A stretch of 64,000 nucleotides of DNA from Paracyclopina nana (Eukaryota > Arthropoda > Copepoda > Cyclopoida > Cyclopettidae), in contig JAGUCH010000003.1 of the NCBI GenBank assembly GCA_019096065.1, positions 1,488,001-1,552,000 on the forward strand, read 5' to 3'. Both the position numbers and the translations under genes were made by a program. The notes beneath the pieces were generated by a model. The model did no database searches. It was given only the letters and a program-made list of their open reading frames with translations, and was not told where the DNA came from. Shown one piece after another: positions 13,281 through 24,200 of the stretch. The first letter of the stretch is position 1; every line of letters starts with the position of its first letter.

Positions 13281-14629
13281 TCAATCATCAACTGGTGGTA
13301 GCACATTTTCACTGTACTGGCCAATCCAATTTCCTGCTGGCTCGTAATTGGCCACTACAACCACTTTGCCTGCGCTGTTTCTGGCCCTTGCAATGCCCAG
13401 CTTCTTGGTATTTTTCCAAACCAATTGAGTAAAGTGCCCTGTGGGAAGCAACAGTAGTTAGAACTTTTTCACCTCGGAATTGTTCACGTGGATTTACCCG
13501 TTCCCAGGGAGGTGGGCTCGCTGCCAAAAGTGTACTTTTTGCTCTCCGAGTACCAACTGTCCACTGGCTTTGCTCCTGGACATTTGGCCATGGGCTTTGA
13601 AGACCAGCAACAGTAGAGGTTTTCTCCAAGCTCTTGGTCGGTTCTGTGCTCAAAGGAGTCATCCTTAATCAACTTATCTGCCCACTCCTTTGCATAGGAA
13701 CACAGCTGGAATCAAAGTTGACATTTCAAAAGCTTGTCGGCAGCAAACCTGAAATGACATTTCGCTCCCCTTTTTTTGCTCAGTGGCTGAGAGTGCATAT
13801 TCAGTTATGATGATCGAATTAAAGCTAAAGTTTATATAGAGTTGAAAGGTTCCTTGTTTTGGCTTCAGTGGTCCCTTTCAAATTAGGCAGCATTAGTATT
13901 TTTGCTAAAAAACCAAGAGTTATTTCATAAGCATATTTTTGCCTTTTGCATCGACTTACGTTACTTATGTTTAATGTCAGCTCAAGATCTGTCAAACTGC
14001 TGAGCCGTAACATCAAAGCCAAATAAAACGAAATCACTCTAGTGGAAAACCCCGCCCTAATTTCAGCACTTTTTTTGGTCAATCATTGCTTGGGGAGCAC
14101 TGTGAAAACGGGACTTTTTTGCCTCCAAAATTCAATTTTGCATAATTGAATTTGAATATCTACTCACTTTTTTGTCCAATTTCAAGGGAGCAACTCTGTG
14201 CTTGGTCCTATATTGATTGTGGGCCTCTAAGGCCTCCTTTTGGAATTTCTCTTCTCCTTCCTCTTCGTCTTCGTCTGAGGAAGAGGACGAATCCGCCTTC
14301 TTACTGAAAGTGGGCCCTTGCAGCTCTGAGCTGATTTGGAACGGAGCCGTGTTGAATCCTGACAATAAGTTGGAAAATCCCTCATTATTGGCGCCAAAAT
14401 CCGAAAAGTCGGTATTGTCATCAGTGGCCTCTTTGTACTCTGTCGTTGTCTCAGTCACCACTTTGCCCTGAAAAAGCCCAAATGTGGCAAACCTTAGCAA
14501 TCATTAAAAACAAAAATATCTTATTACATCGGGTAGAGTTCTCTGGATGGTTTTCGTCACTTTCACTCTACGAATGGCTTTTTTGGCCACTGTGGACTGA
14601 ACCACTGAAGTCGACTTTTGGGTGGCCAT
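13281..14629 (-). CDS. GAPR-1/GLIPR2-like CAP-domain protein
   Basis: Four coding exons: 14629-14528, 14467-14168, 13705-13498, 13438-13281; they join in frame to 255 residues. The C-terminal ~150 residues are a complete CAP/SCP domain of the intracellular GAPR-1 (GLIPR2) kind: [19 protein letters not shown], then [15 protein letters not shown], the CAP1 signature [15 protein letters not shown] and the CAP2-like [11 protein letters not shown]. No signal peptide is visible, as expected for the cytosolic, Golgi-membrane-associated group and unlike secreted venom-allergen CAP proteins. The first ~100 residues are an extension: a basic start, a [14 protein letters not shown] stretch, then an acidic serine-rich linker ([13 protein letters not shown]). 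Role in this animal is not deducible. The domain call is firm; the N-terminal exon rests on an in-phase ATG and donor. Confidence 0.88.
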
Positions 14630-15756
14630 GCTTTTCTTAAGGCCGAGCTTAATTGAATGAATTTGCCAGAACTAGAGCTATGACTGCTGCTGTGGAAAAT
14701 TGATAAGCCAGAAAATAAGCTCGCTATCCCTGCGTTGTGTGACTTATTGTTCACTAGAATCACAGTAGGGCCAATTTTCCTCCAAAAACTCATTTGCACT
14801 TTTTTAACTTACTAAACATGTTCGATTTTGTTTATAGTGGCTTTGATACCTTGCTTTCCCCTCATATGGCATTTTGAATACATTAGGAAATCCAACATTT
14901 GATATCATGGCTTTAATTTTGTATTTATAATGTAGAACTGGGCAAATGTTTTGCAGTTTCCCTCTTCCCACGATGCTGATATGCAAACATTACAAAGCTC
15001 GTGATAAAAGCACTCGTAATCTTTTTTTTATAATCCGTGACCAAAGAATTCAAGGCCAATTATCAGAAAAATACTCTGTATCAACTTACATCCGGCAAAA
15101 GCCTCTCAAAAGTGCTGCAAATCACTGAAAATGGGCAATTGGGGAACAGCTCGAGTCCCTGCATATTGTGTCTTCTAAAAGTGTCTCTGAATGACTAGAC
15201 ACACTATTTGACGAGAAAACTTTTGAAAAAATGGAGTTTGGTATCACTGGAGTCCTGATATGGCAATGATCTGTTCTCGCTGCTGGAATGGTGGACATTG
15301 TTTTCCTCACAGTGGGAGCAGAGATGCAAAAGTGAACCATTTATTCTCGTCTTCAATTCTTGTGTAGTTACTTTTAAAAGTGCAAATTCTGAATACGCTT
15401 TAAAAAAATGAATTTTTCATCCAATTTTAAGGCAGGAAAATGTAAAAATCTATTGTTGTTGCATGGAGTGAAATCTTTAAAAAAGCTCAAGACATTGACA
15501 TTTGACACATGTCAGCTGAAGACACCTCACTCCTTCCAAGGAAGAATATCACAAAAAAGTTTGAGAAAAAGTTGCCTGATGTAAAGCTCAGGAAATCTAC
15601 TAGTTGTACCAAAAAAGAAAAGTTTTTCCTCCCCTCTCTCTCTTGAGGGTTCATAAATTAGTCATGAATGGCATTATTCAATTAAGCCAACTTTTCCCCC
15701 TAGAAAAAGTTACAGCAGAGTTGAACCAAGCGTTTTTCTGTGGGTCGGTATATATA
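14630..15756. other. Intergenic upstream of CAP gene
   Basis: No convincing gene. A 72-codon minus-strand frame at 15122-15340 is serine- and threonine-rich, has no recognisable domain, and lacks splice sites that would link it to the CAP gene. The 5' regulatory sequence of the CAP gene probably lies in the first few hundred bases. Confidence 0.4.
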
Positions 15757-15758
15757 TA

Positions 15759-16147
15759 CAGTCTGACCGTTCAAAATTGGACGGTACGGTAATTCAAACT
15801 TTTTGTCACATATTCAAGAAATACTGGACTTTTAAATGATAAAGTTGGAAGGATTGAGCCTTTTTCCATCTTTTTTGTAAAAGTAGAAAAAATCAATTTA
15901 AAGAGGAAATAACCTGGAAAATTCAATTTTCTTAAGTTAACCAAGAAAAATGTCCCGAAAATGCTGTTGCATAATTTATATTTTGCTGTCACGCCTAATT
16001 CACGATGACATTTTTTATTTTGTCAGAAAATAAAAAAGATGCCCAAAGGTTCAAGCTTTCCAACGATACCCATTAAGCCTCAAAATTCATGAATTCATAA
16101 CACAAACTTTTGATTCCCGCACCGTCCAATTTTGAACGGTCAGACTG
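15759..16147. mobile_element. MITE with 27-bp terminal inverted repeats (Tc1/mariner-type)
   Basis: A 389-bp element bounded by perfect 27-bp inverted repeats that begin CAGTCTGACCGTTCAAAATT (15759-15785) and end with the exact reverse complement (16121-16147). A TA dinucleotide flanks each side (15757-15758 and 16148-16149), the hallmark of Tc1/mariner insertion. Weaker inverted similarity continues about 15 bp inward. The interior is AT-rich with no transposase frame, so it is a non-autonomous deletion derivative. Confidence 0.9.
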
Positions 16148-16149
16148 TA

Positions 16150-17817
16150 TATATTTTTTTTTTTTGCTGAATACAATTGAGTGTCACTTTTTCCGCGGTC
16201 AAAACATGGCCCAAAAATGATAAAAAACACTTTGAGCTATCTTTAAAATAGTGGTCTAATGGATTTTTATAAATTGCAATATTTGTTAATTTTGAAGCTG
16301 AGGTAGGAAGAATGCAGTTATCTTCCTCGGGTATGCATAGGTTTCAAGTTATGGTGTTTCAGTTAGCCTGAAACAATGAGAAAAATGCTTAAAAGCCTAC
16401 ACTTTTTGGTAGTGTGCATGGTCACATGGGCGCAGAATAGCAGATCCAATTTCAGGATGAAAGACCAACGACCACCAAACGAGCTTGGAGCTGTGTATAC
16501 CAATATATAGGGGACGTAAATTAGTGCCCACCATTGCCGTTGTAAATCACTTGAATTCAAATTGGTCATACGTCATCGTGAAGGCCATCATAAAACATGA
16601 AATTCCATTCGGCTACAATCACTGCTATATCATTCAGGATTACTTTGGACGGTATTTTTTTGTTCATTAGTAAAAGTTGATGACTTTGTTGTGCCGTCGT
16701 TCGCGTCAAGCTTTTAAAGTAATCACTTTGAAAAATGGCCATTGTTAGCTGGACAAATATCAGTTTCCATGATGAGTCAGCTGTGAGGCACGCCTATGGA
16801 AGTGACCTTTAGAAAATTTCTGCTGAAATGAGCGTACCATATTTTTGAATTATTTTTCGGGCAGACTTGACATCAAAATTAGGGAAATTACCCAGGGAGT
16901 TCTCACTCAACATGGACAAGCATAAACTATAGGAGAACGTTTTTCATCCAATAATTGGAGGTTTCATTCAAACTTTGCTCATTTTAAAATTGACATTGAG
17001 AACGGCCTATGCCAGGCATGCCTTAAAAAAGTGCCAATCAAGACATCACCTTCATGGTCAATTGACCAATTGGTTCCTTAAAAGAGATTCTCATATATTC
17101 AAAATGAGCTATGCGCATAAATTACAACAAAACCACGTGGCTTTTTTGGCATGTTTACTAATAACTTTCGTAAACACAACTCGGCTTGCCATGTGCATAA
17201 ATTCTATGCACATAATTCCCAATAATTCAATGGATTGATAAATTCATGGCTATGGCCTGTTCCTTTTGTATATGGGAGTGCTGAAAGTGGTTGATTGATA
17301 TCTTGACCCCGCCTCAAGGTTGCAAAAAAGAACGGGTTGATGCAAAAAATTTAATCTCCTCTGGCAAATCGCATGGCCAGTCAACGTGTCATCACAATAA
17401 AATCATGCTACGTTTAAGAAACCTCAAATCGTGAGATGACACTGCTAAAATAGAAAATGTCACATCATTGTTGTGTGCTGTTTTGCTTCTTCGATTTTGG
17501 CCTTTTGTACATGCTAAATACCGCACACTACTCAATACCGCAAAATTCCTTCAAGCAAGAAATAGCTCAGGAGTGAGCGGGGCACAAAACTTGCTAACAG
17601 CGATATTATGCTGATATATGCAAATATCCGGTATTTGTAAAATCATTTTTGAGATTTTGATTTCGGAATCGATCTTTTGGTATCAAAAGCCATCTTACAC
17701 CAAAAATAAAATTATCAGTTTCTCAGTATTTCTCTTCGATATTTTGCCGAAATAATTGCTATAATAAGCAGGTGACCAGGCCCTTTGTGTAAGTATTTTG
17801 GACAATATTAATGCTTG
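16150..17817. other. Intergenic, no gene seen
   Basis: AT-rich sequence with only short frames that lack domains or splice context. No RNA gene or repeat array was recognised. Confidence 0.5.
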
Positions 17818-17900
17818 CATTCTGATGGGCTCCATCATTTTGTCCGACACATTTCGTCAAGTTGTAAAATGTCCGACACATTTGGTATAGTTGTAAAATG

Positions 17901-18024
17901 ACTGACACATTTTGGCGACTGGTGCGTTTTTTGCCCGACACATTTGGTATAGATGCAAAATGACTGACACATTTTGGCGACTGGTGCGTTTTTTGCCCGA
18001 CACATTTGGTATAGATGCAAAATG
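17901..18024. repeat. Two tandem copies of a 62-bp unit
   Basis: ACTGACACATTTTGGCGACT recurs exactly 62 bp apart (17901 and 17963), and the two units are almost identical throughout. A partial, more diverged copy precedes them. They are internal subterminal repeats of the small DNA transposon. The cysteine-rich reading frames found here are only the translation of this repeat. Confidence 0.85.
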
Positions 18025-18328
18025 ACCGAAAAAAGTTGGAAATGGCCATGTGAAAATTCGAATAAGTTTAGACTAGCTGTAACTCAAATAATGAAAAATC
18101 CTGCTTCCCAAAATTTTGCTATCCCTCATAAGTGTTGTTGATTATTTCAAGAAAGTTTTAGAAATGCAATTCTAATACCAAAGTAAGTCACATTTTCACC
18201 CTTGTATTAAATAATTTTACTATTGAAGCTCCTAGGTGTAAGATGCAAAGAACATTTTATAACTGAGTCATGTCGGACATTTTACATCTGGGTGGTGTCG
18301 GACATTTTGCAAATTTACAAATCCTGTC

Positions 18329-18649
18329 TGATAATTATAGAAGTGATAGGTTTTGTGATACTCCTCCCAGAATTACCGCTTGTAAGCTGATTAACGGATA
18401 AATAAACAGTTACATTTCTGCCGCCAAATAGTTAGCATCAATATATTTAGTGGAAGCAGATTTCTCATGGTTATCATCCTGGTTGAAGGATTCCAAAGGA
18501 GCTGGTCCTCTGAGGACAGCTTGAGTTGGCAGTAGGCTCTTTTGGAAGTATTCTGTCTCTCATCCGCTGGTAGAAGCCGCTCGCTCCGCGCTCTGGATTG
18601 GTGCTTAGTCTTGTTTGGCCCGATCTGTGGAGAAGCCTCAAATTCATCA
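18329..18649 (+). repeat. 5' LTR of BEL/Pao element
   Basis: 321 bp, starting TGATAATTATAG and ending AAATTCATCA. It contains an AATAAA about 70 bp in. By eye it is identical to the 3' LTR. Confidence 0.95.
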
Positions 18650-18651
18650 AA

Positions 18652-18669
18652 TGGTGCCGCGACCCGGGA
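18652..18669 (+). other. Primer-binding site of BEL/Pao element (probable)
   Basis: TGGTGCCGCGACCCGGGA begins 2 nt after the 5' LTR, the expected place and TGG start for a tRNA primer site. The tRNA species was not assigned. Confidence 0.65.
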
Positions 18670-18706
18670 GTTGAAAGAACTGGGACAACAGGACAAATTC
18701 GGACTG

Positions 18707-21280
18707 ATGCCGAGAGCTAAGAAGAGAGCACCGGATAGTGGAGTTAGCGCCCCCAAGCGAGTTAGTAACAGGCTGTTGAAGTTTGCGCCAGCATCTCAGG
18801 AGGACATCGTCAAGCTTGTGGCGGAACATCAACAAGTCACAGCGGACCAACTCCAAGAAAAACTGACTAAAGGCAAAAGGGAGCCACTTTTCTCTCGAAT
18901 CAAACCTAAGAAGAAGGTCAAACAGCCAGTGTCAAAATCGACTGTCGATTTTGAACACGAGCTGGAAGAGAATTTGAGAGCCATTACTCAAGACCGAAGA
19001 ACTCCCTCAAACGAGGACCAACCCGGTGTCACTGTGACACCCCCTACGCCGTCGTTAAACCCGTTGCCGTTCCAACAACGAAGACAGAATGTGTCCTTCC
19101 AAGAGCAACAAACAATTGTCAAGGACTTCATGCAACGACTGCTAGGTCCGGAGGCCAACTCTTCTGATTTTAGGAACAGAGGACAGCTACCTCTGACTAG
19201 TCAAAGTCAGAGCATGTCCGTTTATACTGTCACCACTACCTCTAGTGGCGGGTTGCGGCCGGGTGGAAATGAATCAATTTATTTGTCACCTAGTGCCCAG
19301 GAAGTGCAAGCCATTAACTTCCCTGGGCAGGGGCAAACTCTGACCACCTCTCTGGGGGAGCTGGACGATGATTGGGAACCCCAAAGACCTGGGAGCGCAG
19401 CTGGCAGCCAGCTGTCGTCGGGTTCAGACCGCCATCCCCCGAGCATTGGACGCAAATCAAAAGAAGCCGCAGACAACATATTGGGCAACAGAAGAGAGGC
19501 TGCCGCACGGGAAGCTATCTATTTGAAAATAAGGGACGAGGCTCACAAGTACATCGAGTTGGCCAGGGCGGCTGCCAAAGACTCCTCATACAGAGCCAAT
19601 GGGCTCAGAGACTTGTCAGATAATGGAGGAGTTCTTGTCGCCAAACTTAACTCGGCCGGGCAGGACTATGCCAATACTCTGTCCGCCACTGCCGCTGAGA
19701 AACTTATGAAGGCTGTGGAAAAAGATGTTGTCGCGTTGGGATACCATATGACTCAGCTTGACGAGTTGAGGATCGCCATCATCACCGAACAAGGAACCCA
19801 GATCACAGCCTCGCAAACTCAGCAAATGTCTAGAGAGATTCTAAAGCTAAAACAGTTGGAGGCGCGTGAGCAGGAGTCAAAGGCGAGATGGATAGCTGAA
19901 AAAGAAAAACTGGAGCAAGAACGACAAGAGCTGGAGCAACTGAAGCGACAGTTGGAAGTCAGACTTCCTGATGAACATCTGGACCGTAATCCCAACCAAA
20001 TGCCACCAGTGACTCGCTCGACCTCACAAGGATCCTTCCATGTTCTAGGAGCTGCTCCTGGAACAGATGGAAACAGATTGACACCTGTCACTGAGCCAAA
20101 CACATCCATATTCACCTCCAACGCTGATACTATTGTGACAACACAAACTCATGTAGCTGGCTCGAGTGCCAGCACAACCACATCGGCAGGAGCCCCGCTC
20201 AAAAAAACCATGACCAATCCGCCACTGCCAGCCAAAGAGCCACAAACACTCGAAGACCTCACCGAGGCCGATATCGCTTACATCGAAATCCGAGCAAAGG
20301 TTCGATCAGCCATGAAAGCCCTCATCTACGCCCTCCAAGCAACGGATGACGAGGAGCTCGTCGGCAGACTGGCCGAAGATTTCAACAACGCTCTTATGGA
20401 ACGACGAAGATTAATGGTAGCTCAACCTGATCTGCGGGAATCCTCTTTTATTCAGTCTTTGGATCAACCACTGTTGGCATGTATTCAAGACGCCAACACT
20501 GAACTGGAGATCTTTCGACGAAAAATGACTACCACCAAACCACCCAACTCGACAAAAATCGAACATTACATGGCTTTGGAGGATCAAGTGCAGCTCTGCA
20601 TTGACACCCTACAAAAGGAAATGGACCTGGGTAGACCCAGAATTGCCCTTGAAGACTCGCTGGACAAACTACGAGATGCTGAAGAACAAAGGCAGGCGTA
20701 CTTAATCCAACATGCTGACGTAAGAGCTTTAGATGAAGTCAAGTTAGCCAATAACAACTATCAGTTGGAAATCTCTCGCCTAAAAGCCCAGTTTAAGAAT
20801 TATCAAGCAATTCCGACGCAAAAACCTCGCTCAGTATTGCCGCCGCCTCCACCGAGTCGAAAATACCCAGTGGCTGCCACTGGAGGATTCTTTGATCAAC
20901 CTCCAGACCCGTCCTTTTATCAATCTCGAGCTTCATACGCGAGAGGCCAACAATGGGCCTCACGTAAAGAAAATTTACCTCCTGGCCAGCCACCTCGCTG
21001 GGGACGAGGAAATTATGGAGGCCCCCCTGGACGGGGGGAGGAAGAGGTGGTCCACCCTCAGGTGATCCTCCAGGGCCAGGGCGAGGAAATGGACGCAATG
21101 GCAGAGGCCAAGGGTGGCCATCACGGAATCCGGGCTCAGGAGGACCGCCAAACCCGGGAGATCCTGACGGAAATAATGACCCCGACCCTGATGATGACGA
21201 CAACCTCAGCTCTGCGAGCAGCTCGCATCGCTCTAACCGCGCCCCACAAATGTACGGAGCTGCTCCTCAGTTTGACATGA
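18707..21280 (+). CDS. BEL/Pao ORF1 (Gag-like, N-terminal part)
   Basis: Long frame starting at the first good ATG after the LTR (MPRAKKRAPDSG), about 857 residues. It has a lysine-rich start, a long glutamine/glutamate-rich coiled-coil-like stretch around 19,800-19,960, and a proline/glycine-rich tail. No enzymatic domain is visible. It overlaps the next ORF by about 30 nt in another frame, an arrangement this family can use for frameshift expression. Role as a structural Gag component is inferred from position. Confidence 0.7.
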   Translation: MPRAKKRAPDSGVSAPKRVSNRLLKFAPASQEDIVKLVAEHQQVTADQLQEKLTKGKREPLFSRIKPKKKVKQPVSKSTVDFEHELEENLRAITQDRRTPSNEDQPGVTVTPPTPSLNPLPFQQRRQNVSFQEQQTIVKDFMQRLLGPEANSSDFRNRGQLPLTSQSQSMSVYTVTTTSSGGLRPGGNESIYLSPSAQEVQAINFPGQGQTLTTSLGELDDDWEPQRPGSAAGSQLSSGSDRHPPSIGRKSKEAADNILGNRREAAAREAIYLKIRDEAHKYIELARAAAKDSSYRANGLRDLSDNGGVLVAKLNSAGQDYANTLSATAAEKLMKAVEKDVVALGYHMTQLDELRIAIITEQGTQITASQTQQMSREILKLKQLEAREQESKARWIAEKEKLEQERQELEQLKRQLEVRLPDEHLDRNPNQMPPVTRSTSQGSFHVLGAAPGTDGNRLTPVTEPNTSIFTSNADTIVTTQTHVAGSSASTTTSAGAPLKKTMTNPPLPAKEPQTLEDLTEADIAYIEIRAKVRSAMKALIYALQATDDEELVGRLAEDFNNALMERRRLMVAQPDLRESSFIQSLDQPLLACIQDANTELEIFRRKMTTTKPPNSTKIEHYMALEDQVQLCIDTLQKEMDLGRPRIALEDSLDKLRDAEEQRQAYLIQHADVRALDEVKLANNNYQLEISRLKAQFKNYQAIPTQKPRSVLPPPPPSRKYPVAATGGFFDQPPDPSFYQSRASYARGQQWASRKENLPPGQPPRWGRGNYGGPPGRGEEEVVHPQVILQGQGEEMDAMAEAKGGHHGIRAQEDRQTREILTEIMTPTLMMTTTSALRAARIALTAPHKCTELLLSLT

Positions 21281-24200
21281 ACATGCTCGCATTTTACCAG
21301 AACATCAAACTCAAACCAATGGACATGGAATCATTCAGTGGAGAAACACCGTCGGAATATTTTGTTTTTAAACAGAACTTCAAGTTTCTTATTCATGACA
21401 ATCCAATGGTGTCCGTCGCTGAGAAGTTTGGCAGACTCGTGGAAAAAACCTCAGGCACAGCGGCCGAGCTGTTCAAGTATTTACCTCGAACGCCTGAAAA
21501 TTACGAGGAAGCTTTGAAACGATTGGAAGATCGCTACGGGAATGTTGATAAACAAACAGACTACGCGTATCAACATTTGGATACGGTAGCCATTATTGAC
21601 AATTCCAAGACCACATCATTGTCAGGCGCCAAATCAGCTGTAGATCGACTTCGCACCTACTTGTCTCAAATACCCGGCACCAACTTAGCTAGCCATCATG
21701 GGCGAGTGCGCAGCGCACTTCAATTCACTCCGAGAGCGTTGGACTCATTCAACAATTACTGCCAAGTGATGAGTCCAGCGGGATTCACTTTTGAAGTGTT
21801 CATTCAATGGTGTGAAGCTCAACTCAGTCTCGTCATGCACACCGACAGGCAAGAAAAGAAAAAAACCAAAACAGTGCTAGCCACCACCGCCAAGGAAAGC
21901 TCAAGTGAATACGACTCCGAAGAAGAATCACGAGTAGCATTGGCAACATACGCACCTCAAGACAATCCAATGAAACTCTACTCATCCTGCCCCATGTGCA
22001 ATGAGTCTCACTCATTAATGAAGTGCTTCAAATTCCGAGACCTTACCTTCCAAGAAAAGAAAAGCAAGGTACGAGAAGTAGGTGCTTGCTTCAAGTGTTT
22101 AAGGGGACGACACCGCATCCAAAAATGTGACTGGACATATAATTGCCGCATATGCAAATCCCCAAAACACAATGTGCTAATTTGCCCCGAAGCTGCGGCT
22201 GCCGCAGCCCCTCCGAGCCAACCCAAAGTGCCCCAGGCAGAGGTTACTGCCCAGCAAGTTTTAGACTATTTAAAGAATTTAGTATCTCAAACTGCTCCAG
22301 CTGCAACCTCAGGGACTGTCCCTGAGGTCACAGCTTTAATTACGAATAAAGATTTGTCATCTCCTTACTTTGTTGCACCTGCTATTATTGTAAACCCTTT
22401 AACGCATCAAAGCGCAGTCATCAACGTCATGATGGACACAGCATGCGACACTAACTTCATCACGACAAATGTCGCAGATGCCATTGGACTACATGGAAAA
22501 TCAATCAAACAAGGGATACAAATGCTCAACACCCGATCGAAAGTTGAAACAAAAAAGGTAAAATTCCTGCTAAAATCCACGGTCACTCAAGACCAAGAAA
22601 ATATGGAAGCCTTCACGATTGAATGCATCGTCGACAACCTCAAACTGCCAAAAATTGAAAAACTACAACAACGATTCCCAAGCTTGAAAAAATACCAGTT
22701 CCCACGATTAACAGATACAAGAGTAGACATGCTAATGGGAACTCAAAACTATGATTGGATCACCGACGTTGACAAACAAACCCCAGGCCAGCCTTACGTA
22801 ATGAAAACAAAACTAGGGCATGTACTGTTGTACAACCAAAAAGAAGAAATAGTTTGCTTATCTACTGCAGTCCTTGGCAGCCAAGCAAACGGGGGGGAGG
22901 ATGAGGACGAGAAGATCACAATCAGTGAGGAGGATTTTGAGCAGGAAGAGGAAAAAACAAGAGAAGAAGGATATGAAATCATTATGAATCTGCATAAGGA
23001 CCCCACTAAAGTTTTAGAAAATTTGTGGGCTCTGGAAGCGATTGGCATTGGGTTGGAAGAAGAACGAGAAGACTCTAAGCCCACGACAAGAGAGGAAGAA
23101 TATGCTATGCAAATATTGCAGCAAGGATTGGAACAGATGACTGACAAAAGATATCAAATACCAGTCATGTGGAAGCCAGGACACCCAGACATTGAGTGCA
23201 ACTATGATGAAGCTGTCCGACTGTCGGTCAGGTTCGAGGGAAGGCTGAAGCAAAAGCTACCGGAGGTCTACCAGGCAGCCAGCAAAGAGATCCAGGCTAG
23301 CCTGGAGAGCGGCTTCATAAGAAAACTGACGCCAGGAAGAGATGAATTACGAACAGGGTTCTATTTGCCAGGTCTGACGGTCACCAGGCTTGACAAACCT
23401 TCAACACCACATCGGGTGGTGTATGATTGCGCCAGAAAGTTCTCCCAAGGAAAATGCCTAAATGACACAATGCTACCAGGACCCAACTTGCTCAATGATC
23501 TGTTTGATGTATTGCTAAGGCTGAGAGCAAAACCCATAGTGGTCGGAGCGGACGTCAAGAAAATGTATCTGCAATTTCAACTAAAACCGCAAGATCGGAA
23601 GTATTTTCGATTTTGCTGGAATGGAGAGTGCTACGAATCGATATCGTTAATGTTTGGAGCAGCGTCTTCACCTTGTATGGTATTGTTTGGAGTGAGAAAG
23701 CACGCAAAAAAGTTTTTGCACTCCCATCCTAAAGGAGCCCAAGCATTGATCCAGGATACTTATATGGACGATTTGGTGACTGGAGCTGAGAGCGAGGCTG
23801 AGGCCAAAGAAATTGTAAAACAATGCAACGAGATTATGGCGGAAGCTCGGCTGCCATTGATGAAGTGGGTAAGCAATTGCCCGGGAGCCATCGAAGAACT
23901 AGACCACAATTTGAGATTCTCGTCAGCAGCTGACGGGGAAGGAAAAACCTTGGGCATGATCATCAATCTGAAGGAGGACGTAATCAAGTACGCAGTGCCT
24001 GATCTTACACCCTATCTCGAAAAAACTGTCACGTTGAGAACGTTTGCATCAGCAGCGGCCAAAATCTATGATCCCTTAGGATTGCTAGACCCAGTTACTC
24101 TTGGCCCGAGGCTGGCCATGCAACAAGTTTGCGCGATGAGGTCGCTGCTCAAACTAGATTGGGACACTAATCTGGAGGACGTGCCTAGTGAAGAAATGAA

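Noticed and set aside
15122-15340. 72-codon minus-strand ORF considered as an extra 5' exon of the CAP gene
   Set aside because: No in-phase donor linking it, and the gene already has a good ATG at 14629.
17759-18049. Cysteine-repeat ORF on the minus strand (KCVGQ/SPKC pattern)
   Set aside because: It is the translation of the 62-bp tandem and related motifs inside the small DNA transposon, not a protein gene.
18391-18756. Minus-strand ORF across the 5' LTR, repeated at 30161-30430
   Set aside because: Chance frame within the LTR; identical because the LTRs are identical.
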